Shown in pieces: positions 17,301 to 25,789 of a stretch of DNA of 45,061 nucleotides. A model generated the notes under the pieces. That model worked only from the letters and a program-made list of their open reading frames with translations, made no database searches and was not told where the DNA came from. This DNA comes from Spirochaetes bacterium GWB1_27_13 (GTDB lineage Bacteria > Spirochaetota > GWE2-31-10 > MWDO01). Each line of letters opens with the position of its first letter. Within the stretch, counting starts at the first letter, position 1. The stretch spans positions 1-45,061 of the forward strand of contig MIAN01000081.1 in assembly GCA_001829125.1 (NCBI GenBank). Reading direction: 5' to 3'. A program made the position numbers and the translations under genes.

Positions 17301-18200
17301 TTGAAACATTTTAAGTATATAATATTATATAGAAGATATTTATTTCTTGGGGGGTTTCTTATTAAAATCTTACTATTTGGTGAGCAAAAATTTTGTGATT
17401 TTTATAACCTCTTCTTATCTAAAAATGGCATTGAATCTTTTATCTTCAATAAGCTTCCTCCAAATCAAACAAAAGGATTTGATGCAGGGATTTTATTTCC
17501 AAAAGATGATATTCATTCCACTGAAGATATTATAAAAGGAATAAGAGAAAAATTTGGTACTGACTTTAAACTTCTTCCAATTATAGAAAAGAAAAGCTTT
17601 TATGTTCTTGAAATTATGTTTTTGGCAGGTGTTGAGAATATATGTTTTGAGTTTAAACCAGAAACCATACTTTCAGAAATTAAGTCTTTGGTAGATAGTA
17701 TCCCCAAAAAAGTTGATGTTATAAAAGATGATGAGCCTATACCGACCCCAAATCAATCAAAAACAAAAGATTATTATATAATTAATTTTTATGAAAACAA
17801 AGGAGTTTTTATAGTTGATCTTTCTGGTGAGTTAAAAAAAGAAAAACTTACTGCTTTAAGACTTATGTTTAATAATTATTTAATTAATAAATTATCTAAA
17901 TTAAAAGGTATTATATATATTTTTAATAATGCAAGTGAAAAATCACTTAATTTTCAAAATATTTGGTCTTTATTTAGAATATGGAAAGCAATTGGTATAG
18001 ATTACAGTAAAATTATTTATCTATGTAACTCACAAATAATTAATGAAAGAATGGGTAAATATGTTGAACCACTTGGAGTCAAACATTACCCTAATTTACT
18101 TGATATTACAAAATATTTTTTTCCAGAATTAAGTGCAAAATCAGAAATTGAAATATTTGAGTTTGCATCAACTCTTTTACAATCTGACACAAAAAAATAA
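17301..18200 (+). CDS. Degenerate receiver-like protein with STAS-like C-terminal half
   Basis: Residues about 21-130 follow a CheY-like pattern (KILLFGEQ, FDAGILF, LLPIIEKK, then AGVENICFEFKPETILSEI) but lack the acidic pocket and phospho-Asp, so it should not be phosphorylated. Residues about 155-285 alternate strands and helices in a STAS-like way (VFIVDLSGEL, LKGIIYIFN, KIIYLCN). No function is assigned. The start is uncertain: TTG 17301 has no ribosome-binding site, whereas GGGGGG at 17349-17354 lies 6 bases before an ATT codon at 17361 that coincides with the domain start. It is followed by an SH3 lipoprotein after 21 bases. Confidence 0.65.
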   Translation: MKHFKYIILYRRYLFLGGFLIKILLFGEQKFCDFYNLFLSKNGIESFIFNKLPPNQTKGFDAGILFPKDDIHSTEDIIKGIREKFGTDFKLLPIIEKKSFYVLEIMFLAGVENICFEFKPETILSEIKSLVDSIPKKVDVIKDDEPIPTPNQSKTKDYYIINFYENKGVFIVDLSGELKKEKLTALRLMFNNYLINKLSKLKGIIYIFNNASEKSLNFQNIWSLFRIWKAIGIDYSKIIYLCNSQIINERMGKYVEPLGVKHYPNLLDITKYFFPELSAKSEIEIFEFASTLLQSDTKK

Positions 18201-18221
18201 CTTAAAATATTCGGAGATTTT

Positions 18222-19055
18222 ATGAAATTTAGAATAAATCCTTTCTTATGCTTTTTTATTTTATTTATACTTTTTAGTTGTAAGAATACTAAAAAAGAAG
18301 AAACTAAAACAGAGTCAAAACAAATTACAGCAACTATAAAATTTGAATCAGTTAGAGTAAGAAAGCTCCCTGATATAAAAGGTGATATTATTACAAAAGT
18401 TGCCAAAGGTGAAACTGTGACAATTTTAAGAAAAACTGACAATAAAGAAAAAGTTGCAGATTATGATGAAGATTATTGGTATGAAGTACAAACAAAAGAA
18501 AATCTTTCTGGTTGGGTTTTTGGAGCATTGATTGATATAAACTTTGAAAATATTTCAAAAGATAAAACTAATATAGCTAATAATTTTTCTATTAATTGGA
18601 AGAATAATAATTATAGCTTCATAATAAAAAAACCAATAATTTTGGGCGAAAAATTGTTTTTAATATCAAAAAATAATATATTTTATTCTATCGATATTAA
18701 AACTGGAAAAACAATTTGGAAACAAAAGATAAATGATGATATTACTTTTTTACCAATAATTGGAATAGATTTTGCTTATATTTTATCGAATACTAATTTA
18801 TATGCTTTTGATTTAAAAAATGGTGTAAAAAAATGGGAATTTAAATTAGATCAAGTTATTAAAATTGAACCAGTAATTTATAACAGCAATATAATATTAG
18901 TAGATTCACAAAATTTTATTTACTCAATTGATTCAAAAACTGGTAAAAAAATTAATTCTTATAAGTTTCAAAGTAATATTAGTTATTTTTTACCAAATAA
19001 TGAAAATATTTTGATTGTTACAGCAGAAAATGAGCTATATTCGATAAAAATGTAA
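18222..19055 (+). CDS. Lipoprotein with SH3b and PQQ-like propeller segments
   Basis: 277 residues. The lipoprotein signal peptide ends LFSC (Cys20). Residues about 36-105 form a bacterial SH3 domain (VRVRKLPDIKGDIITKVAKG, then WYEVQ and GWVFGALI), often used for cell-wall or peptide binding. The C-terminal 150 residues contain three or four PQQ-like propeller strands (YSIDIKTGKTIWKQKI, YAFDLKNGVKKWEFKL, YSIDSKTGKKI). There are too few blades for a closed propeller, so it may pair or be incomplete. Probably an envelope sensor or scaffold. In line with folK and scpA downstream. Confidence 0.82.
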   Translation: MKFRINPFLCFFILFILFSCKNTKKEETKTESKQITATIKFESVRVRKLPDIKGDIITKVAKGETVTILRKTDNKEKVADYDEDYWYEVQTKENLSGWVFGALIDINFENISKDKTNIANNFSINWKNNNYSFIIKKPIILGEKLFLISKNNIFYSIDIKTGKTIWKQKINDDITFLPIIGIDFAYILSNTNLYAFDLKNGVKKWEFKLDQVIKIEPVIYNSNIILVDSQNFIYSIDSKTGKKINSYKFQSNISYFLPNNENILIVTAENELYSIKM

Positions 19056-19064
19056 GGTATTTTA

Positions 19065-19592
19065 TTGGAAAATATAAAGAATGATTTATTTTTGTCATTG
19101 GGGTCTAATATAGAGCCTAAGATTGACAACTTAACAAATGCTATAAATCTTTTAAATAAAGAGTTTCAGCTAAAAAGGCTAAGTTATGTTTATCAAACAG
19201 AGCCTCAAGATGATATAGATCAAGCTTATTTTTATAATATCTGTGCATTCTACCAAACAGAAATAGAAGACCCTTTTTTGATATTACAAAAAACTCAACA
19301 AATTGAAAAAGAGTTAGGTAGGGTTAAAGATATTTCAAGGCCAAAAGGACCAAGGCTCGTTGATATTGATATAATTTTATTTGGGAATATAGAAATATCA
19401 ACTGAAATATTAAGTATTCCACATAAAAGCATGAAAAAACGAAACTTTGTTTTAATTCCACTATTAGAAATTTTAAATAATCATCCGATATATATAAAAG
19501 AATATGATTTGAGAAGATTCATTAAAGAAAATGATGCTCAAATTGTAAAAAAAATATCGGAGTTAAAAATTGAGCGACATTTTACCAATTGA
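19065..19592 (+). CDS. folK: 2-amino-4-hydroxy-6-hydroxymethyldihydropteridine pyrophosphokinase
   Basis: Transfers pyrophosphate from ATP to the pterin in folate synthesis. It is 175 residues with a TTG start preceded by TAAGG. Diagnostic parts: LSLGSNIEP at the N-terminus, YQTEPQDD, and the HPPK signature GRVKDISRPKGPRLVDIDI, which supplies the metal-binding aspartates. No other folate genes (folP, folB) are adjacent. It overlaps scpA by 23 bases, so the two are translationally linked although functionally unrelated. Confidence 0.93.
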   Translation: MENIKNDLFLSLGSNIEPKIDNLTNAINLLNKEFQLKRLSYVYQTEPQDDIDQAYFYNICAFYQTEIEDPFLILQKTQQIEKELGRVKDISRPKGPRLVDIDIILFGNIEISTEILSIPHKSMKKRNFVLIPLLEILNNHPIYIKEYDLRRFIKENDAQIVKKISELKIERHFTN

Positions 19593-20367
19593 TACTATAC
19601 AAAATCCAAATCCTACAATTATAAACACAAAAAAATACAGTGTAAAATTAAAAGAATTTGAAGGTCCTCTTGATTTACTGCTTCATTTAGTAAAAACATC
19701 AGAAGTTAATATTTATGACATTCCAATCGCAGACATAACCCATCAATATATGGAATACCTCAATTATTTGGTAGAATTAGACTTAGATAATATATCAGAA
19801 TTCGTTGAAATGGCGGCAACTTTAGTTTTGATAAAATCAAAGATGATGTTACCTATAAATCTCGAATTTGAAAACGATGAAGAAGACCCTCGAGAAGAAT
19901 TAATCTCAAAACTATTAGAATACCAAAAATATAAAATTGCTGCGGGTATTCTTGATGCAAAGTCAGAAGAGGCAAATATCGAATTTGTTAAAAAAAATAC
20001 TCAAGGTGTATTATTTGATATAAATGGTGACGAAAGCAATTGGCGACCGCTTTCTGTAATTGACCTAATCGGTGCTTTTGCAAAAATCCTAAACGATAAA
20101 CCATCAGAAGCATCTATTGAGTTTGCATTTTTTGAGTACACAGTCGAAGATAAAATTGATCTAATTAAAAGCCTACTTAATGATAAAGAAAGTTTTAATT
20201 ACTTTGACTTACTTGACCAAAATATGCAAAAACTCGAATTAATCTGTATATTTTTGGCACTACTCGAACTCGTTAAACAAGGTTATATCGCAGTAAGACA
20301 ACACATTATTTTTGGCGATATACATATTGTAAGAAAAGAAATAATTCCTTCTCCTGTTATAAATTAG
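19570..20367 (+). CDS. scpA: Segregation and condensation protein A
   Basis: Kleisin subunit that bridges SMC heads for chromosome compaction. It is 265 residues with the ScpA N-terminal signature LKEFEGPLDLLLHLVKTSEVNIYDIPIADIT (in parts), then EMAATLVLIKSKMMLP, an acidic linker, and a C-terminal winged-helix. It has a TTG start with GGAG (19559-19562) seven bases upstream, inside folK. The partner scpB is usually next to scpA but is absent here; the gene is followed by a hairpin and then pstS. Confidence 0.93.
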   Translation: MSDILPIDTIQNPNPTIINTKKYSVKLKEFEGPLDLLLHLVKTSEVNIYDIPIADITHQYMEYLNYLVELDLDNISEFVEMAATLVLIKSKMMLPINLEFENDEEDPREELISKLLEYQKYKIAAGILDAKSEEANIEFVKKNTQGVLFDINGDESNWRPLSVIDLIGAFAKILNDKPSEASIEFAFFEYTVEDKIDLIKSLLNDKESFNYFDLLDQNMQKLELICIFLALLELVKQGYIAVRQHIIFGDIHIVRKEIIPSPVIN

Positions 20368-20396
20368 AATTTAAGAGGTTTTAGCCAATCGAATAA

Positions 20397-20424
20397 AGAA
20401 TGAATTTCTTACGAAATTCATTCT
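20397..20424. terminator. Perfect 12-bp stem-loop after scpA
   Basis: AGAATGAATTTC (20397-20408), loop TTAC, GAAATTCATTCT (20413-20424), 30 bases after the scpA stop. No strong T-run follows on the plus strand (CTCTTATC), so termination would be moderate or protein-assisted. Confidence 0.55.
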
Positions 20425-20602
20425 CTCTTATCAAACCGTTTAATTAAAAAAACTAACTAATTGCAATTTATTAATAAAATTCACACAAAATTAACAATCA
20501 TTTTATATAGTATTAACATAAAAAGTTTATTTTATAATCAAATCAAAGTATTTCAATAATTTTATTGGATTACTACTATTAATTGATTATAATGGAGGAC
20601 AA

Positions 20603-21658
20603 ATGAAAACAAATTTTTTGAAATTATTTACAATAATGAGTGTTATTGTAGCGTTTACTTTTTCTTTAAGCTCACAAAATTTAAAAGGTGTTGAATTAAC
20701 TGGCTCAGGGGCTACATTTCCAGAACCTCTTTACAAAAAAATGTTTGATGAGTACAACAAGTCAACAGGTGCAAAAGTTAATTACCAAGGAATTGGCTCT
20801 GGCGGTGGAATAAAGCAATTAACAGAAAAAGTTACTGACTTTGGCGGAACAGACGCTTTTATGTCAGAAGATGAAATGAAAAAAACTGGTGCAGATATAA
20901 TTCATATTCCAACTTGTATAGGGGCAGTTGTTGTAACTTACAATTTACCAGGAAATCCAAAATTAAGAATGTCTAGTGACGTTATTACTGATATTTTTTT
21001 GGGTAAAATACTAAAATGGAACGATCCAAAAATTGCAGCAGAAAATACTGGGGTTAAATTACCTGATTTAAAAATTTCTACAGTTCATAGGTCTGATGGG
21101 TCTGGTACAACTTTTGTTTTTACCGATTATTTATCTAAAGTTAGTAAAGAATGGAAAGAAAAAGTTGGGACAGACAAATCGCCTAAATGGCTCACTGGTC
21201 TCGGTGGAAAAGGAAATCCCGGAGTTGCAGGATTGGTTACACAAATTCCTGGTTCTATTGGCTATGTAGAGTTAATTTATGCTTTACAAAATAAAATGGC
21301 TTTTGTTGACGTAAAAAACAAAAGTGGTAATTATGTAACAGCTTCTTTAAAGACATCGAGTTTATCTGCTGACATTGCGTTACCAAATGATACAAGAATA
21401 TCTATTACAGATACTGATGCTAAAGATGGTTATCCAATAAGTAGTTTTACATGGTTAATTCTTTATAAAGAACAAAATTACAATAACAGAACAGAAACTA
21501 ATGCAAAGGCAGTTACTAATTTAGCATGGTGGGTTATCCATGAAGGTCAACAATTTCCAGAAAAACTTGATTACTCACCATTGCCAAAATCGGCTATTGA
21601 AAAAGCCGAAAAACTTTTAAAATCGGTGGCATATAATGGAAAACCAATACTTAAATAG
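20603..21658 (+). CDS. pstS: Phosphate ABC transporter, substrate-binding protein
   Basis: Periplasmic phosphate receptor for the PstSCAB importer. It is 351 residues with a signal peptide (to about residue 25, ending FSLSSQ). Family motifs: TGSGATFPEPLYKKM, YQGIGSGGG and RSDGSGTTFVF, which contribute phosphate-binding serines, threonine, arginine and aspartate. There is no lipobox cysteine, so it is probably soluble in the periplasm. GGAGG precedes the ATG. First gene of pstSCAB-phoU. Confidence 0.96.
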   Translation: MKTNFLKLFTIMSVIVAFTFSLSSQNLKGVELTGSGATFPEPLYKKMFDEYNKSTGAKVNYQGIGSGGGIKQLTEKVTDFGGTDAFMSEDEMKKTGADIIHIPTCIGAVVVTYNLPGNPKLRMSSDVITDIFLGKILKWNDPKIAAENTGVKLPDLKISTVHRSDGSGTTFVFTDYLSKVSKEWKEKVGTDKSPKWLTGLGGKGNPGVAGLVTQIPGSIGYVELIYALQNKMAFVDVKNKSGNYVTASLKTSSLSADIALPNDTRISITDTDAKDGYPISSFTWLILYKEQNYNNRTETNAKAVTNLAWWVIHEGQQFPEKLDYSPLPKSAIEKAEKLLKSVAYNGKPILK

Positions 21659-22589
21659 TGGAGATAAGAATATTGGGGTGGAGAAATCTACCCCTAATAT
21701 TTTACACAAAAAAAATTGGAAATTAAAAGAAAAGATATTTAAAATAGTTTTACTATTTGCAGGAGTTACTATACTTTTGATAATTGGTGGTATAATTTTG
21801 AGTTTATTGTTTAGCTCAATCCCTTCATTAAAAAAATTTGGTTTTAGTTTTATTATTGGAAATGAATGGGACCCTGTAAACGAAAAATATGGAGCATTAC
21901 CATTTCTAATTGGTACTGCAATGACTGGCTTTTTGGCTTTACTTATATCATTACCGTTTTCCTTTTCTATATCTATATTACTTGGAGAATATTTTAAAAA
22001 AGGACTACTTTCAAGTTTTATAAAAACAATGACTGAGTTACTCGCAGGAATTCCTTCTGTAATCTATGGTTTTTGGGGACTCTTTTTTGTCGTCCCAATA
22101 ATAAGAAATGTAGAAATGATTTTTGGGGCTATTCCTTATGGTGTTGGAATACTAACCGCTTCTATTGTGTTGGGGATTATGATTATACCTTATTCTGCAT
22201 CAATTGGTAGAGAAGTTTTAGAATTAGTGCCAAATGACCTAAAAGAAGCAGCGTATTCTTTGGGTGCTACAAGATATGAAGTAATTAAAACGGTTTCTAT
22301 CCCCTACTCCATCTCTGGTATAATCGCTGGCATTATTTTATCACTTGGACGGGCTTTGGGTGAAACAATGGCTGTTACAATGTTAATAGGAAACATGAAT
22401 TCTATTCCAGAAAATATTTTTGCACCAGGGCAAACTATTGCAAGTATAATTGCAAATCAATTTAATGAAGCAAATAATGAGCTACATATTTCTGCAATGA
22501 TTGAGCTTGGTTTACTCTTATTGGTAATGAGTGCAATAATAAACTTTTTGGGTAAATATATAATCAAAAAATTGAGCGTGGAGGGATAA
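21636..22589 (+). CDS. pstC: Phosphate ABC transporter, permease PstC
   Basis: 317 residues with six membrane helices and the binding-protein-dependent permease motif (EAAYSLGATRYEVIKTV, then GRALGETMAVTM). The start lies inside the last codons of pstS (23-base overlap), supported by GGTGG just upstream of the ATG. It has an N-terminal cytoplasmic tail of about 35 residues before the first helix. Confidence 0.95.
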   Translation: MENQYLNSGDKNIGVEKSTPNILHKKNWKLKEKIFKIVLLFAGVTILLIIGGIILSLLFSSIPSLKKFGFSFIIGNEWDPVNEKYGALPFLIGTAMTGFLALLISLPFSFSISILLGEYFKKGLLSSFIKTMTELLAGIPSVIYGFWGLFFVVPIIRNVEMIFGAIPYGVGILTASIVLGIMIIPYSASIGREVLELVPNDLKEAAYSLGATRYEVIKTVSIPYSISGIIAGIILSLGRALGETMAVTMLIGNMNSIPENIFAPGQTIASIIANQFNEANNELHISAMIELGLLLLVMSAIINFLGKYIIKKLSVEG

Positions 22590-22593
22590 CCAA

Positions 22594-23463
22594 ATGAAAG
22601 ATTTTTCGATAAAATGGAGAATTATAAAGAATAATATTTTTAAAATTTCGATTATAGGAATTTCTTTAATTTCGATTATTCCATTATTCCTTATACTTTT
22701 TTTTATTTTTCAAAAAGGAATCGCATCAATTAACCTAAACTTTTTTATAGCAGGGACAAAACCTACTGGTGAAATAGGCGGAGGCATTGCCAATGCTTTA
22801 ATAGGAACAGTGATTTTAGTTTTAATCGCCTTTGCAATTGCAGTTCCTTTTGGTGTTATTACTGGTATTTATCTATCTGACAACAAAAAATCAAAACTTG
22901 CATCATGGGTTAGATGGGCGGTTGAGTTAATTCAGGGAGTTCCTTCTATTGTACTTGGGCTTATTGGTTATGCGTGGCTTGTGTTACCTTTATCAAAATT
23001 GACTGGAGGTAAAATTAGTTTTAGTGCTTTGGCAGGTGGGCTTACACTTTCTATTATGATGCTTCCCTCGATAATTAAATCAACAGAGGAGACTCTAAAA
23101 CTAATACCACATAGCCTAAAAGAATCGGCTTTAGCTCTCGGTGTCCCTTATTATAAAACGATGCTATTTGTTATATTGCCTGCTGGGCTTAGTGGAATAA
23201 TAACTGGTATTTTACTTGGAGTTGCAAGGATTGCAGGAGAAACTGCCCCACTTTTATTTACAGCTTTTGGAAATTATTATATGAATGTGAATATTTTGAA
23301 GCCAATAGATAGTATGCCTTTGCTTATATTTAATTATGCTACAAGTCCTTACGAGGATTTGCATAATATCGCGTGGGGGGCTTCTTTTGTGCTAGTGTCG
23401 TTTGTTTTATTATTAAATATTTTTGCAAGATTGGTGGTAAAAAGATGGAAGGTACAATTTTAA
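22594..23463 (+). CDS. pstA: Phosphate ABC transporter, permease PstA
   Basis: 289 residues. The permease loop [20 protein letters not shown] and [13 protein letters not shown] identify PstA, and [12 protein letters not shown] is the conserved segment shared with PstC. It follows pstC after four bases, with GGAGGG before the start. Its end overlaps the pstB start by 19 bases. Confidence 0.95.
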   Translation: MKDFSIKWRIIKNNIFKISIIGISLISIIPLFLILFFIFQKGIASINLNFFIAGTKPTGEIGGGIANALIGTVILVLIAFAIAVPFGVITGIYLSDNKKSKLASWVRWAVELIQGVPSIVLGLIGYAWLVLPLSKLTGGKISFSALAGGLTLSIMMLPSIIKSTEETLKLIPHSLKESALALGVPYYKTMLFVILPAGLSGIITGILLGVARIAGETAPLLFTAFGNYYMNVNILKPIDSMPLLIFNYATSPYEDLHNIAWGASFVLVSFVLLLNIFARLVVKRWKVQF

Positions 23464-24203
23464 CAACAAAAGACCTTTTTGTTTATTACGATACAAAATG
23501 TGCTGTCAATAATGTTAATATCGAATTTCAAAAAAACAAAATTACAGCAATTATGGGTCCTTCTGGCTGTGGAAAAACAACTTTACTCAGATGTTTAAAT
23601 AGAATACATGAGTTAAATCCTTCGGCAAAAGTAGAAGGAAAAATTCTTTTACACGGTGAGGATTTATTAGCAATTGACCCAATATTAGTTAGGAGAAAAG
23701 TTGGAATGGTTTTTCAAAGACCTAACCCTTTTCCTACAATGAGTATTTATGATAATGTAATTTCTGGTTATAAATTAAATGGAATCAGGCTAAAAAAATC
23801 AGAATTTGATGAAATAGTAGAAGATTCTCTAAAAAAAGCGGCTTTATGGAAAGAAGTTCAGCACGACTTGCACAAAAGGGGAACTTTTTTATCTGGTGGG
23901 CAACAACAAAGGCTTTGTATAGCTAGGGCTTTGGCTATGAAACCAGATGTATTGCTTTTAGACGAACCAACTTCGGCTTTAGACCCGATTTCAACTTCTC
24001 ACATTGAAGAATTATTAGTTGAACTAAAAAAAACTGTAACTATAATCATAGTAACACATAATCTCGCACAAGCAGGACGAATCTCTGATTATACTTCTTT
24101 TATGTATCTTGGAGAATTAGTTGAGTTTGGAGCAACTGATAAAGTTTTTACAAACCCACAAAACGAACAAACTGAAAGATTTTTAACGGGTAAATTTGGA
24201 TAA
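23445..24203 (+). CDS. pstB: Phosphate ABC transporter, ATP-binding protein
   Basis: 252 residues from ATG 23445; a longer reading from 23373 lies within pstA and is not family-like. Walker [10 protein letters not shown] (38-46), the PstB-typical Q-loop [16 protein letters not shown], signature LSGGQQQR and Walker [14 protein letters not shown] are intact. Couples ATP hydrolysis to phosphate import. Confidence 0.96.
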   Translation: MEGTILTTKDLFVYYDTKCAVNNVNIEFQKNKITAIMGPSGCGKTTLLRCLNRIHELNPSAKVEGKILLHGEDLLAIDPILVRRKVGMVFQRPNPFPTMSIYDNVISGYKLNGIRLKKSEFDEIVEDSLKKAALWKEVQHDLHKRGTFLSGGQQQRLCIARALAMKPDVLLLDEPTSALDPISTSHIEELLVELKKTVTIIIVTHNLAQAGRISDYTSFMYLGELVEFGATDKVFTNPQNEQTERFLTGKFG

Positions 24204-24332
24204 CATAACACAGATTTACACGGATTATCACTGATTGACACAGATTAAATTTTTTTCAGCATGTGTAATCTGTGTTAATCTGCCTCAATTTGTGTAAATC
24301 TGTGTTATAATCAGTGCTAATCCGTGTTATAA
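24204..24332. repeat. ACACAGATT-type repeat cluster between pstB and phoU, long imperfect hairpin
   Basis: The left arm ATAACACAGATTTACACGG, ATTATCACTGATTGACACAG faces the right arm AATCTGTGTTATAATCAG, TGCTAATCCGTGTTAT in reverse orientation, with extra units between. Units of 10-12 bases (ACACAGATTA and variants) recur on each arm. It lies inside the pst operon, just before the phoU ribosome-binding site AAGGAG, so it would be transcribed and folded. Confidence 0.7.
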
Positions 24333-24345
24333 GGAGAATTACAAA

Positions 24346-25002
24346 ATGTTAAGACAAAAAATTGTTGAATTAAAAGAATCATTGATTTCTCAAGCAAATA
24401 CTGTTGAAAAAATGATAGAAAAAAGCATAAAAGGTCTTATTGACAAAAATGGCGATTTATTAAAAGAGGTACTCGAAGTTGATGAAAAATTAGTCAATAC
24501 CCTTGAGTTAAAAATAGATGAAACTTGTACAAACCTTATTGCTTTGTATCATCCAGAGGCAAAAGATTTACGAACTGTGCTTATGATTTCAAAAATGACT
24601 TCTGATTTAGAACGAATTGGCGATTGTGCTGTAAATATTTCAGAAAGTGCCTTATATTTAATTGATAAACCTCAAGTAAAACCATATATCGACTTACCAA
24701 GAATGGCAGACGAGGCTATCAAAATGGTAAAAGATAGTATAACCTCTTTTATAAATGAAAATGTAGAATTAGCTAAAAACGTTTGTGAAAGAGACAACAT
24801 TGTTGATGATCTAAGAGACCAAATTTTAAGAGAATTAATTACTTATATGTTTTCTGACCCTTCAACAATAGAAAGGTCTTTACAACTTCTTAGAATTGCA
24901 AATAATTTAGAAAAAGTAGGCGATATTTCAACAAATATTTCCGAAGAAACAATCTATATGGCAAAAGGAAAAGTTATTAAACACTATCAAGAACAAGTTT
25001 GA
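24346..25002 (+). CDS. phoU: Phosphate signalling protein PhoU
   Basis: 218 residues, two PhoU helical bundles, each with the metal-binding signature: LERIGDCAVNISE in the first and LEKVGDISTNISEE in the second. PhoU links the Pst transporter to phosphate-dependent gene control and limits phosphate uptake. AAGGAG precedes the ATG. No PhoR/PhoB pair is present in the window. It is separated from pstB by a repeat-derived hairpin that may set its expression apart from the transporter. Confidence 0.95.
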   Translation: MLRQKIVELKESLISQANTVEKMIEKSIKGLIDKNGDLLKEVLEVDEKLVNTLELKIDETCTNLIALYHPEAKDLRTVLMISKMTSDLERIGDCAVNISESALYLIDKPQVKPYIDLPRMADEAIKMVKDSITSFINENVELAKNVCERDNIVDDLRDQILRELITYMFSDPSTIERSLQLLRIANNLEKVGDISTNISEETIYMAKGKVIKHYQEQV

Positions 25003-25055
25003 TTGATAAAAAATTCATCAAAACCTACTTAATGCAACTTTAACCAATTTATTTA

Positions 25056-25082
25056 GCCCCCTTTTTACTTATCAAAGGGGGC
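25056..25082. terminator. GC-rich 9-bp stem-loop after phoU
   Basis: GCCCCCTTT (25056-25064) with AAAGGGGGC (25074-25082), a 9-base loop, 53 bases after the phoU stop. It is the most GC-rich spot nearby. There is no T-run on either side, so it may instead be a small dispersed palindrome. Confidence 0.5.
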
Positions 25083-25369
25083 AAATAAAAATCAAACTAA
25101 CATTCATTAATAATCCGAATATTGAATTAAAATTTTTAGAGATTTTAGCCACTGAATTCCACGTAATTCTTATAGATTGATTAAAAATTCTCTCTTAATT
25201 CTGTGTCTTTCTGTGAAATTAAAATTTGGATTAGTAGAAATTTGAAGAAAGCTTTCCCTTTCAAATTAAAACTCTTGTATAAAGATTGAATTCAGAATAT
25301 AAAATTTAAAATTTGTTATAATTTTAAAAATAAATAAATTTTTCTTGACTAAATAATACTTTTTTTATT

Positions 25370-25575
25370 ATCATATCAATTATTAATGAATTTTAATGAT
25401 ACATATTAATTTTTTTAACACGGATGACACGAACAGACTGTGTAAATAGTCAATACTTTGCAAAAATTTTTTGGTTCTGACCCCAAAAATGCCTATTTAC
25501 ATTGTTTGTTTGTAACCTTCGTGGTTTTAACTAATCTTAGTTATCGTTAAAGCCAGTTAATAGTTGGTATATGAT
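25370..25575. repeat. MITE-like inverted-repeat element, copy 2
   Basis: Terminal inverted repeats of about 32 bp: ATCATATCAATTATTAATG... (25370-25401) against the reverse complement of 25542-25575, which reads ATCATATACCAACTATTAAC.... They match at most positions, with a 2-base gap. Inner blocks are shared with copy 1 at 1750-1945 (25392-25421 and 25521-25546). No reading frame. Confidence 0.75.
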
Positions 25576-25733
25576 TACAAATAATAAAAAAGTAAGGACT
25601 CAAATAAATGCATATAATCTTCCAAAAATTCTAATTATTTATATTTATATTTAAATTTATTCTGTCTAAAATTTAGAAAATTAACTTTTCTATCATTTTG
25701 TATTTTATACAATTTATTGAGTTGTTTAATAAT

Positions 25734-25752
25734 TACTATTTTTAAAATAGTA
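25734..25752. promoter_or_regulatory. Possible operator palindrome of the biosynthetic operon
   Basis: TACTATTTT (25734-25742), one base, AAAATAGTA (25744-25752): a perfect 9-bp inverted repeat 37 bases upstream of the first gene, in a position expected near the promoter. It is A/T-rich, so function is uncertain. Confidence 0.4.
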
Positions 25753-25789
25753 GTGCTAATAATTTAAAATTATATATTGAGGAGAAAAA

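Larger units (their letters stand above)
25083..25789. other. Long intergenic region upstream of the biosynthetic cluster
   Basis: No credible gene. It contains a weak CTGTGTCTTTCTGTG repeat (25201-25216), the second MITE-like element (25370-25575) and a short palindrome (25734-25752) near the start of the next operon. Confidence 0.6.

Noticed and set aside
24204-24332. Regularly spaced short repeats that could suggest a CRISPR array
   Set aside because: Units are 10-12 bases, degenerate, on both strands and without constant spacers, and no cas genes are present. They behave as an inverted-repeat cluster.
25056-25082. Strong intrinsic terminator after phoU
   Set aside because: The stem is convincing but neither side has a T-run, so I list it only as a possible terminator or palindrome.
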